Source: Intrasporangiaceae bacterium (GTDB lineage Bacteria; Actinomycetota; Actinomycetes; Actinomycetales; Dermatophilaceae). From it: a DNA stretch of 17,315 nt. Location of the stretch: the NCBI GenBank assembly GCA_012518475.1, contig JAAYSB010000015.1:1-17315 (forward strand), in the 5' to 3' direction. Position 1 is the stretch's first letter. The number at the start of each line of letters is the position of its first letter. Shown here one piece after another: positions 1 to 6,342 of the stretch. A program made the position numbers and the translations under genes. Under the pieces are notes generated by a model. The model saw only the letters and a program-made list of their open reading frames with translations, ran no database searches and was not told where the DNA came from.

Positions 1-314
1 AGCCGTCGTCCCGTGACCGCGTCGGTGGTGCGGATGTCCTTGGCCTGGAACAGGTCGTGCAGCGTGAGGTGGCGCGGGAGCAGCGGCTGGTTCGGCAGGG
101 TGGTCATGTCGCCGACCACCCACTCCCGGGCTCCGCTGATCGTCGAGGGGATGTAGCGGTGGTAGAGCAGCGAGGAGTCCGAGGAGAAGCCCTCCTCCCC
201 CATGAGCTCCTCGTAGTAGAGGTCGCCCTGCAGCGGGGCCCGGTCGGCGGCCGGCACCCGGTGCTGCGTGTGTCGCTTGGGCGGGATGCTGCCCATCGCC
301 TGGTAGTGCGCCAC
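1..314 (-). CDS. hmgA: Homogentisate 1,2-dioxygenase, N-terminal part (cut by window edge)
   Basis: HmgA opens the homogentisate ring with O2 and a non-haem Fe(II) to give maleylacetoacetate in tyrosine/phenylalanine breakdown in the cytoplasm. Only the first 104 codons are present; the family is roughly 380-450 aa, so about three quarters lies beyond the left edge. The protein begins VAHYQAMGSIPPKRHTQH; PPKRHTQH (residues 11-18) and GEEGFSSDSSLLYHR (39-53) are hallmark stretches of this family. The metal ligands lie in the missing part. I chose the GTG at 314-312 because AAGGA (plus-strand 323-327) sits 8 nt upstream; an in-frame ATG at 296-294 has no such site. It is divergent from the ABC exporter genes. 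fah, which acts later in the same pathway, lies about 14 kb away in this window. Confidence 0.9.
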   Translation of the reverse strand, partial: MAHYQAMGSIPPKRHTQHRVPAADRAPLQGDLYYEELMGEEGFSSDSSLLYHRYIPSTISGAREWVVGDMTTLPNQPLLPRHLTLHDLFQAKDIRTTDAVTGRR

Positions 315-355
315 GGTCCACGTCCTTGTGGGAGTCGGTATGCGGGGGATACTTC

Positions 356-361
356 AGCCTA
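356..361 (-). promoter_or_regulatory. Possible -10 box of hmgA
   Basis: TAGGCT on the minus strand fits the actinobacterial TANNNT -10 pattern and would give a short leader of about 35 nt containing the hmgA Shine-Dalgarno. I see no convincing -35. The call rests on position and motif only. Confidence 0.3.
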
Positions 362-409
362 TCGGAGGCGGCGACCGGATCCACCGACCCAGTCTCCGGT
401 CCGGGGCAG

Positions 410-415
410 TATCAT
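410..415 (+). promoter_or_regulatory. -10 box of the ABC exporter operon, probably leaderless
   Basis: TATCAT ends exactly 7 nt before the ATG at 423, so transcription would begin at or next to the start codon. No good Shine-Dalgarno precedes the ATG, which fits a leaderless mRNA. The -35 region is not recognisable. Three other genes in this window show the same geometry. Confidence 0.5.
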
Positions 416-422
416 CCAGGTC

Positions 423-1373
423 ATGGTCCTACAGGCGGTGGGGTTGGCGCACAGCTTCGGTGAGCGGCGCGCACTGGCCGGCCTGGACCTGACGATCCAG
501 CCGGGCGTGCTCACCGGGCTGCTCGGACCCAACGGGGCAGGCAAGACCACCCTCATGCGCGCCATGCTCGGCGTGATCCAGCCTGACGCGGGCCACATCC
601 TTCTCGACGGCCGCCCGGTCACGTTCGCCGACCGGCAACGCTGGGGGTACATGCCCCAGGAGCGCGGCCTCTACCCGCGGATGCCCGCCGCCGAGCAGCT
701 CGCCTACATGGCCCGGCTGCACGGCCTGGACCGCAGGAGCGCCCAGCGCCGGGCCCGCGCCCTTCTCGACGAGCTCGGCCTGGCCGACCGGTGGTCGGAG
801 CGGACCGAGAAGCTCTCCGGGGGTATGCAGCAGCGCCTGCAGCTCGGGGCGGCGCTCGTCCACGACCCGGATGTCATCGTCCTCGACGAGCCGTTCGCCG
901 GTCTCGACCCGGTCGCCGTCGCGGAGCTGTCGGTGGCGCTGCGGGAGCGGGTCGGGGCCGGTCGGACCGTGGTCTTCTCCAGCCACCAGCTCGACCTCGT
1001 GCAGGACCTCTGCGAGGACATCGTGATGATCGACCACGGCCGCACCGTTCTGGCCGGGAGAGTGGACCGGCTGCGTTCGTCCACCGGGCGGCGGCACCTC
1101 CGCCTCGGGGTGGCGCCGGGCGCCCCGCGGGACTGGCTGACTGCCTTCCCCGAGGTGCACGTCGTCGACGACCAGGTCGACGCCCTGCGACTGGACCTGC
1201 CGGCCGAGGTCGATCCCCTCGCAGTGCTCGACGCGGCCCGGGCCGCCGGGCCGGTCACGGACTTCGGCCTCGACCTGCCGACGCTGTCCCAGCTCTTCCT
1301 CGGCGCGTTGGGACAGGACTCATCCGACGCTTCGGGCGCGCCCGACGGCGGCCTGGACGGATCCGCGGCATGA
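423..1373 (+). CDS. ABC transporter ATP-binding protein (NatA/CcmA-type exporter)
   Basis: This is the cytoplasmic ATPase subunit of a two-component ABC exporter, 316 aa. Motifs in order are Walker A GPNGAGKT (35-42), Q-loop glutamine (Q79), signature LSGGMQQ (131-137), Walker B VIVLDE (151-156) and the switch histidine (H188 in FSSHQ). Residues from about 225 form an accessory C-terminal domain common in the sodium/drug/antibiotic exporter ATPases (COG4555/COG1131 type). The reading frame stays open upstream to position 57, but that part overlaps hmgA and lacks family similarity; the ATG at 423 begins directly with the ABC domain. Its stop codon overlaps the permease start (ATGA), so the two are translationally coupled. 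The substrate cannot be told from sequence; related pairs move Na+, drugs or peptides outward. Confidence 0.93.
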   Translation: MVLQAVGLAHSFGERRALAGLDLTIQPGVLTGLLGPNGAGKTTLMRAMLGVIQPDAGHILLDGRPVTFADRQRWGYMPQERGLYPRMPAAEQLAYMARLHGLDRRSAQRRARALLDELGLADRWSERTEKLSGGMQQRLQLGAALVHDPDVIVLDEPFAGLDPVAVAELSVALRERVGAGRTVVFSSHQLDLVQDLCEDIVMIDHGRTVLAGRVDRLRSSTGRRHLRLGVAPGAPRDWLTAFPEVHVVDDQVDALRLDLPAEVDPLAVLDAARAAGPVTDFGLDLPTLSQLFLGALGQDSSDASGAPDGGLDGSAA

Positions 1374-2569
1374 ACACCACGCACTGGTCGGGGGTGCGGC
1401 TGGTGGCCGGCCGCACGATCACCGAAGGCCTCGCCTCGAGGTCGTGGCGGATCATGACCGCGCTCATGCTGCTGGCCGGCCTGGCCGTCGTAGTCGTGCC
1501 GCGGCTGGTCGGCGACGACGCCACCAGCTACACCCTGGCCAGGGTCGGGGATGCCCCCGACGCCCTGCTCAGCCAGCTGCAGGCGACGGCCACCGCGGGA
1601 GAGTTCGAGCTCACCGTCGTCGCGGTCCCCGACGTCGAGGCGGCCAGGGCGGCGGTCCGCGACGGGGACGCCGACGCGGCGCTCACCGATGAGGGACCCT
1701 CCGGTCGGCTCTACGTGGCCGCCCAACAGGTCGGGACCTTCCCCGTGCTGGTCTCCCAGGCGGTCGTGTCGCTCACCCTGACCGAGCGGCTCGTCGCAGC
1801 CGGGCTCTCCCCGGACGAGGTCGAGGCGATCCGCGCCACCCCGCCACCGGAGCAGGTCCCGGTCGGGAGGGTCGCCGACGAGGGCCGGGCCGGGGTCGGC
1901 TTCGCGGTCGGCATCGTCCTCTATCTGGCCCTGATCCTCGCCGGCACGACGGTCGCCAGCGCGGTCGCCACGGAGAAGAGCACCCGGATCTCAGAGGTGC
2001 TGCTCGCGGTGCTGCGGCCCAGGCAGCTCCTCGTCGGTACGGTCCTCGGCGTCGGGGCCCTCGCGCTCGGCCAGATCGCGGCGCTCGTGGTCCCCGCGAT
2101 GGTCGGGGTGGTGACCAGCGACGCGCTGGACCTGCCTGCGGCCGCGGCCACCGACGTCCTGCTCGGAGTCGTGTGGTTCGCCGCCGGTCTGCTGCTCTAC
2201 GCCTTCGTCTTCGCCGCGCTGGGTGCGCTCGTGGACAAACCGACCGATGTGGGGTCGGCCACCCTGCCGGCCAACGCGGTGCTCATCGGGTCCTACCTGC
2301 TGGCGGTGACCGTGACGGTGGCCAACCCGAACTCGTGGGCGTCGGTCGCCGCGTCGCTGTTCCCTCTCAGCGCGCCTCTCGTCATGCCAGTTCGTTGGGC
2401 GTCCGGCCTGGTGCCCGGGTGGCAGCTCGCCCTCGCACTCGTGCTCACTGTCGCCGCCTCGGTGTGGCTCGCCCGGTTCGCCGCACAGATCTACGCCCGC
2501 GGACTGGCCCGGTCGGGCCGACGGGTGAGCCTGCGCGAGGTGCTCCCGGGGTGGACCGACAGGTCGTGA
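1370..2569 (+). CDS. ABC-2 family transporter permease (NatB-like)
   Basis: This is the membrane subunit (399 aa) that partners the preceding ATPase. One N-terminal helix (about 29-46) is followed by an extracytoplasmic domain (about 50-170) and then a cluster of hydrophobic helices from about 174 onward, the NatB/COG1668 layout. The stretch EKSTRISEVLL (202-212) after the second helix is the conserved cytoplasmic motif of this family. The start overlaps the ATPase stop by ATGA. It converges on xylB with 40 bp between the stop codons. No enzyme or regulator nearby hints at the substrate, and there is no reason to link it to the pentose genes beyond proximity. Confidence 0.92.
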   Translation: MNTTHWSGVRLVAGRTITEGLASRSWRIMTALMLLAGLAVVVVPRLVGDDATSYTLARVGDAPDALLSQLQATATAGEFELTVVAVPDVEAARAAVRDGDADAALTDEGPSGRLYVAAQQVGTFPVLVSQAVVSLTLTERLVAAGLSPDEVEAIRATPPPEQVPVGRVADEGRAGVGFAVGIVLYLALILAGTTVASAVATEKSTRISEVLLAVLRPRQLLVGTVLGVGALALGQIAALVVPAMVGVVTSDALDLPAAAATDVLLGVVWFAAGLLLYAFVFAALGALVDKPTDVGSATLPANAVLIGSYLLAVTVTVANPNSWASVAASLFPLSAPLVMPVRWASGLVPGWQLALALVLTVAASVWLARFAAQIYARGLARSGRRVSLREVLPGWTDRS

Positions 2570-2586
2570 GCAGCAGCGTGCCACAT

Positions 2587-2602
2587 CACCCACAGAAGGG
2601 TG
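2587..2602. terminator. Weak hairpin between convergent genes
   Basis: CACCC (2587-2591) and GGGTG (2598-2602) can pair around a 6-nt loop in the 40-bp gap between the permease and xylB. There is no T-tract on either side, so it may stop transcription weakly or not at all. Confidence 0.25.
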
Positions 2603-2609
2603 CAGTCGC

Positions 2610-3914
2610 TCACTGGGCGAGGAGGGTGCCCGCCGCCTGACGCGCCGCTCCCAGAGCGACGTACTCGGCCGGTGCAGGCACCTCGACCGGCACGCCGAGG
2701 ATGGACGGGGCGACCTCGCGCACCGCCTCCGACTGCGCCCCGCCGCCGACGAGAAGGGCACGACGGATCGGCACCCCGAGCTCGCGCAGGGCGTCGAGCC
2801 CGGCCGCCAGGCCCGCGAGCATGCCCTCCACAGCGGCCCGAGCGAGGTTCTCGCGGGTCGTCGAGGCGAGTGTCATCCCGAGCAGCTCGGCGGTGGCGTC
2901 AGGCAGGTTAGGGGTGCGCTCCCCCTCGAAGTAGGGCACCAGCCGCAGCCCCTGCGCGCCGGGAGGGCTCGCGAGAGCGAGGCGACTGAGCTCGTCGTGA
3001 TCCACTCCGAGCAGCCGCGCGGTGACGTCGAGCACCCGGGCTGCGTTGAGGGTGCACACCAGGGGCAGGAAGTGCCCGTCCGCCGAGGCGAAGCCGGCGA
3101 CGGTGCCGGTGGGGTCGACGACGGGGCGGTCACTCACGGCGAAGACCGTGCCGCTCGTGCCGATCGACACGACGACATCGCCCAGCCCCGCGCCGACCCC
3201 GAGACCGGCCGCGGCGTTGTCGCCGGCGCCGGGGCCCACGCGGCGACCGGCGGCGTCGGTGACGAACTCGTCGGCTGAGAGGATCCGTGGCAGGACCACG
3301 TCGTGCCCGAGGGCCGCGACCAGCAGCTCCCGGTCGTACTCCCCGGTTTCGGGAGACCAGTACCCCGTGCCCGATGCGTCGGAGCGGTCGGTGGTGAGCT
3401 CATCGAGCACCGGTCCGCGCCGGCTGCCGAGCGGGCCGAAGCCTCGCAGCCGCCAGGTCAGCCAGTCGTGAGGAAGGGCGACGGCCGCGACCCGCGTCGC
3501 ATGTGCCGGCTCCTCCTGCCGCAGCCATCGCAGCTTGGTGACGGTGAACGACGCCACCGGCACGCTTCCTGTGCGCGCGGCGAGAATGTCGGCGCCGAGC
3601 TCCTCGACCAAGGCGTCGGCGGCACCTGCCGAGCGGGTGTCGTTCCACAACAGCGCATCACGCACCACCTGGCCCTCGGAGTCGAGCGCGACCATGCCGT
3701 GCTGCTGGGCGCCGATCGCCCACGCTGCGATGTCGTCCAACCCTCCGGCCTCGGCGATCGCCGCTTCCAGGGCGTCCCACCACGCCTGCGGGTCGACAGC
3801 GGTGCCATCGGGGTGCGCGGCCCGCCCCTCTCGGACCACCGACCCGCTGTCGGTGTCGACGACGACGACCTTGCAGGACTGGGTCGAGCTGTCGACCCCC
3901 ATCACGAGTGGCAT
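2610..3914 (-). CDS. xylB: Xylulokinase
   Basis: XylB phosphorylates D-xylulose with ATP to xylulose 5-phosphate, feeding the pentose phosphate pathway. The 434-aa protein has the two-domain FGGY kinase layout: GVDSST with D8 in the first phosphate loop, QQHGM (70-74, sugar contacts in known xylulokinases), the catalytic aspartate D232 in GDNAAA, IGTSGT (251-256) and the C-terminal nucleotide loop GGGAQS (390-395). The ATG at 3914 has AGGAA about 10 nt upstream. The gene follows xylA by 16 bp, so they form an operon. The protein ends shortly after the last FGGY element (AARQAAGTLLAQ) and is some 25-45 residues shorter than familiar xylulokinases; the lost part is a C-terminal tail, so activity is plausible. 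Confidence 0.95.
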   Translation of the reverse strand: MPLVMGVDSSTQSCKVVVVDTDSGSVVREGRAAHPDGTAVDPQAWWDALEAAIAEAGGLDDIAAWAIGAQQHGMVALDSEGQVVRDALLWNDTRSAGAADALVEELGADILAARTGSVPVASFTVTKLRWLRQEEPAHATRVAAVALPHDWLTWRLRGFGPLGSRRGPVLDELTTDRSDASGTGYWSPETGEYDRELLVAALGHDVVLPRILSADEFVTDAAGRRVGPGAGDNAAAGLGVGAGLGDVVVSIGTSGTVFAVSDRPVVDPTGTVAGFASADGHFLPLVCTLNAARVLDVTARLLGVDHDELSRLALASPPGAQGLRLVPYFEGERTPNLPDATAELLGMTLASTTRENLARAAVEGMLAGLAAGLDALRELGVPIRRALLVGGGAQSEAVREVAPSILGVPVEVPAPAEYVALGAARQAAGTLLAQ

Positions 3915-3930
3915 GGGCCTGACGTTCCTG

Positions 3931-5118
3931 TCAGCGCGCGCCCATGAGGTGCTCGGTCGCCAGCTGCTGGAGCCGGACGAACCCGAACCCCTTCCCGCCG
4001 AAGTAGGACGAGGCGTCGAAGTTCTCGAACGCGGAGGCGTCGGCCAGCAGATCGTCGTAGGACTCGCCGTCGCCGAGGGTCGGCACAGCGAGCTCGGGGA
4101 CCCGCGCGGCAGCGAGCGCCTCCTGCACCTCGGGGTCCGCGCGGAAGGCCGCGGCGCGTTCCTTGAGCAGCAGGTACGTCCGCATGTTCGCAGCGGCGGA
4201 GTCCCACACGCCCGTCTCGTCCTCGGTGCGGCTGGGCTTGTAGTCGAAGTGACGGGGACCCTCGTATGCGGGTCCGCCGCTCGGCCCGCCGTTCTCCAGC
4301 AGGTCCACGAGGGCGAATGCGTTGTGCAGGTCGCCGTGGCCGAAGACGAGGTCCTGGTCGTACTTGATGCCGCGCTGGCCGTTGAGGTCGATGTGGAACA
4401 GCTTGCCGTGGTACAGCGCCTGGGCGATCCCGGCGGCGAAGTTGAGCCCCGCCATCTGCTCGTGACCGACCTCGGGGTTGAGACCCACGAGCTCGGGGTG
4501 CTCGAGCGACTCGATGAAGGCGAGGGCGTGACCGACGGTGGGCAACAGGATGTCGCCGCGTGGCTCGTTCGGCTTGGGCTCGATCGCGAACCGGATGCTG
4601 TAGCCCTTGTCGATGACGTACTGGCCCATCAGGTTGACGGCCTCACGGTAGCGCTCCAGTGCGGTGCGCACGTCCTTGGCGGCGTCATACTCGGCTCCCT
4701 CGCGACCGCCCCACATCACGAAGGTCTCGGCACCCAGCTCGACACCGAGCTCGAGCTGGCGCAGCGCCTTGCGCAGCGCGAACCGCCGCACATCCCGGTC
4801 GTTGGAGGTGAACCCGCCGTCCTTGAACACAGGGGCCGAGAACAGGTTGGTGGTGACCATCGGGATCTTCAGCCCCGTGGCTGCCAGGGCACCCTTGAGG
4901 CGGTCGATCTGCGACTGGCGCTCGCTGTCCTTGGAGCCGAACGGGAAGAGGTCGTCGTCGTGGAAGGTCAGGCCGTAGGCGCCGAGCTCGGCCAGCTTCT
5001 CGACCGCATGGACGACGTCGAGCTGGGGGCGGGTGGGGCCGCCGAAGGGGTCGGTCCCGTTGTAGCCGATGGTCCACAGACCGAAGGTGAACTTGTCAGA
5101 TGGCTGAGGGGTCCGCAT
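3931..5118 (-). CDS. xylA: Xylose isomerase (class I, actinobacterial type)
   Basis: XylA interconverts D-xylose and D-xylulose using two divalent metal ions. The 395-aa length matches the short class I enzymes of Streptomyces and Arthrobacter. Active-site residues align with the Streptomyces enzyme one position earlier: F25, catalytic H53 and D56 in TFHDDD, W136, E180, K182, E216, H219, D244, D254 and D256, plus D292 in FDYKPSRTED. I chose the ATG at 5118 over the in-frame ATG at 5145 because AAGGAAG (5124-5130) sits just upstream and the protein then starts MRTPQPSDKFTFGLWT as in relatives; the 5145 start would fall inside the operator palindrome. First gene of xylAB, divergent from a LacI-family regulator. 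Confidence 0.97.
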   Translation of the reverse strand: MRTPQPSDKFTFGLWTIGYNGTDPFGGPTRPQLDVVHAVEKLAELGAYGLTFHDDDLFPFGSKDSERQSQIDRLKGALAATGLKIPMVTTNLFSAPVFKDGGFTSNDRDVRRFALRKALRQLELGVELGAETFVMWGGREGAEYDAAKDVRTALERYREAVNLMGQYVIDKGYSIRFAIEPKPNEPRGDILLPTVGHALAFIESLEHPELVGLNPEVGHEQMAGLNFAAGIAQALYHGKLFHIDLNGQRGIKYDQDLVFGHGDLHNAFALVDLLENGGPSGGPAYEGPRHFDYKPSRTEDETGVWDSAAANMRTYLLLKERAAAFRADPEVQEALAAARVPELAVPTLGDGESYDDLLADASAFENFDASSYFGGKGFGFVRLQQLATEHLMGAR

Positions 5119-5140
5119 GGCGACTTCCTTGACGACCGGA

Positions 5141-5150
5141 AACAATTGTT
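5141..5150. promoter_or_regulatory. Perfect palindrome in the xylA leader, possible operator
   Basis: AACAATTGTT is a perfect 10-bp palindrome, A/T-rich against a G/C-rich background, in the xylA leader just downstream of the predicted promoter. The adjoining palindrome at 5148-5162 overlaps it by 3 bp. It is a good candidate site for the divergently encoded LacI-family protein. Confidence 0.5.
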
Positions 5151-5162
5151 GTGTGTCACAAC
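5148..5162. promoter_or_regulatory. Inverted repeat overlapping the xylA -10 box, probable operator
   Basis: GTTGTG-TGT-CACAAC has perfect 6-bp arms around a 3-bp centre. Its right arm overlaps the predicted xylA -10 box (5160-5165), so a bound repressor would block promoter opening. The LacI-family regulator starting at 5324 is the nearest candidate; the ROK regulator at 12073 is an alternative. Confidence 0.55.
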
Positions 5163-5189
5163 CTATCGGATGGCGTTCGTCGGTGTCCA
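5160..5189 (-). promoter_or_regulatory. xylAB promoter
   Basis: On the minus strand TGGACA (5184-5189; five of six matches to TTGACA) is followed after 18 bp by TAGGTT (5160-5165). Transcription would begin near 5153, inside the inverted repeat, leaving a leader of about 35 nt that carries the xylA Shine-Dalgarno. Confidence 0.55.
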
Positions 5190-5200
5190 GAGGCCCACGG

Positions 5201-5235
5201 TCGAAAGTTGTCGTGCGACGTCGCGAAACTATGCG
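5201..5235 (+). promoter_or_regulatory. Possible promoter and operator region of the LacI-family gene
   Basis: TTGTCG (5208-5213) and TATGCG (5230-5235) are 16 bp apart and could be a weak promoter for the regulator. The stretch begins with TCGAAAGTT (5201-5209), also found before the sugar-binding protein gene at 11953, and includes the perfect palindrome GCGACGTCGC (5215-5224). The remaining leader to the GTG at 5324 contains CTGCCG (5269-5274) and CGGCAG (5287-5292), which can form a 6-bp hairpin. Confidence 0.3.
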
Positions 5236-5323
5236 AGGATACCCACGGTGCTGCCGTCGCTGCCACCACTGCCGTGGCCGCCCCCTCGGCAGTCCGACCC
5301 GTCCACTCCCAGGAGGTTCTCAC

Positions 5324-6328
5324 GTGGCAGCCAGACCGGGGGTCACCCTCGCCGAGATCGCGGCCGAGGCGGGGGTCTCCATCTCGACGATGTCGAAGGT
5401 GCTCAACGGTCGCGCCGACGTCGCGGCCTCGACGCGGGCTCGGCTCGAGGAGCATCTGAACCGACACGGCTACACCCGGCGCGGCGCGGCCCAGCGGGCG
5501 GAGACCATCGAGCTCGTCTTCCACGAGCTCGAGGCGACCTGGTCGATGGAGGTCATCGAGGGGGTCGAGGATGTGGCCCAGCAGGCCGGCCTCTCGGTCG
5601 TGCTCACGGTGAGCGGTGACCGGCACTCCCCCGCCGCTGACTGGATCGACGGCGTCCTGCGGCGTCGTCCACTCGGGGTGGTGCTCGTCTTCTCGGACCT
5701 GGCGACTGCGCACCGCGCGAAGCTGCGCTCTCGCGGGGTGCCGTTCGCGATCGTCGACCCGGCGGGTGATCCCGCCCCGGACGTGCCCTCGGTGGGCTCG
5801 GCCAACTGGTCGGGGGGTCTCGCTGCGACCCGGCACCTCATCGAGCTCGGCCACCGCCGCATCGCGGCGATCACGGGCCCCGAGGACATGATGTGCTCGC
5901 TCGCCCGCGTCGACGGGTACCGGTCGGCGATGAACGCGGCCAGCCTGCCCATCGACCCGGACTGGATCCGGTTCGGTGACTTCCATCCGACCGGCGGGGA
6001 GTCGCACGCCCGCGAGCTGTTGACGGGTCCGGAGCGGCCCACGGCCATCTTCGCGGGCAGTGACCTGCAGGCGCTCGGGGTGATCGCAGCCGCCACAGCC
6101 CACGGACTCAGCGTGCCGCGTGACCTCTCGGTCGTCGGCTACGACGACATCGCGCTGGCCCGGTGGCTGAGCCCGCAGCTGACCACAGTGCATCAGCCTC
6201 TGCGCCGCATGGGCGAGGAGGCGGCGCGCCTCATCATCCGCCTGGCCGCCGGCGAGAGCGTCGACACCCTGCGCATGGACCTGGCCACCCACCTCGTGGT
6301 CCGTGGCAGCACAGCGCCGCCGGCCTGA
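5324..6328 (+). CDS. LacI-family transcriptional regulator, probable xylose regulon repressor
   Basis: A sugar-responsive DNA-binding protein of 334 aa. Residues 8-29 (TLAEIAAEAGVSISTMSKVLNG) are the LacI helix-turn-helix and the start of the hinge region. A periplasmic-binding-protein-like effector domain follows from about residue 60, and the C-terminal GYDDIALARWLSPQLTTV is the usual family signature. I chose the GTG at 5324 because AGGAGG (5311-5316) lies 7 nt upstream and the protein then starts immediately before the helix-turn-helix. It diverges from xylAB across a region with two palindromes, so it probably represses xylAB with xylose or a related sugar as inducer (inferred). Its stop lies 11 bp from that of the convergent GH3 gene. 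Confidence 0.9.
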   Translation: MAARPGVTLAEIAAEAGVSISTMSKVLNGRADVAASTRARLEEHLNRHGYTRRGAAQRAETIELVFHELEATWSMEVIEGVEDVAQQAGLSVVLTVSGDRHSPAADWIDGVLRRRPLGVVLVFSDLATAHRAKLRSRGVPFAIVDPAGDPAPDVPSVGSANWSGGLAATRHLIELGHRRIAAITGPEDMMCSLARVDGYRSAMNAASLPIDPDWIRFGDFHPTGGESHARELLTGPERPTAIFAGSDLQALGVIAAATAHGLSVPRDLSVVGYDDIALARWLSPQLTTVHQPLRRMGEEAARLIIRLAAGESVDTLRMDLATHLVVRGSTAPPA

Positions 6329-6342
6329 CCCCGGCAGGGTCA
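6326..6342. terminator. Symmetrical hairpin carrying both convergent stop codons
   Basis: TGACCC (6326-6331) and GGGTCA (6337-6342) pair perfectly around the 5-nt loop CGGCA. The left arm begins with the TGA of the LacI-family gene and the right arm is the reverse complement of the TGA of the GH3 gene. It could be a bidirectional terminator, but there is no T-tract. Confidence 0.4.

Noticed and set aside
57..422. N-terminal extension of the exporter ATPase
   Set aside because: This part is antisense to hmgA, resembles no protein, and the ABC domain begins right after the ATG at 423.
791..1369. N-terminal extension of the ABC-2 permease
   Set aside because: It is an Arg/Pro/Gly-rich shadow of the ATPase gene; the ATGA overlap gives the real start at 1370.
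3535..5619. 694-codon open frame on the plus strand
   Set aside because: It lies antisense to xylB and xylA, whose active-site motifs are intact; long antisense frames are common in high-GC DNA.
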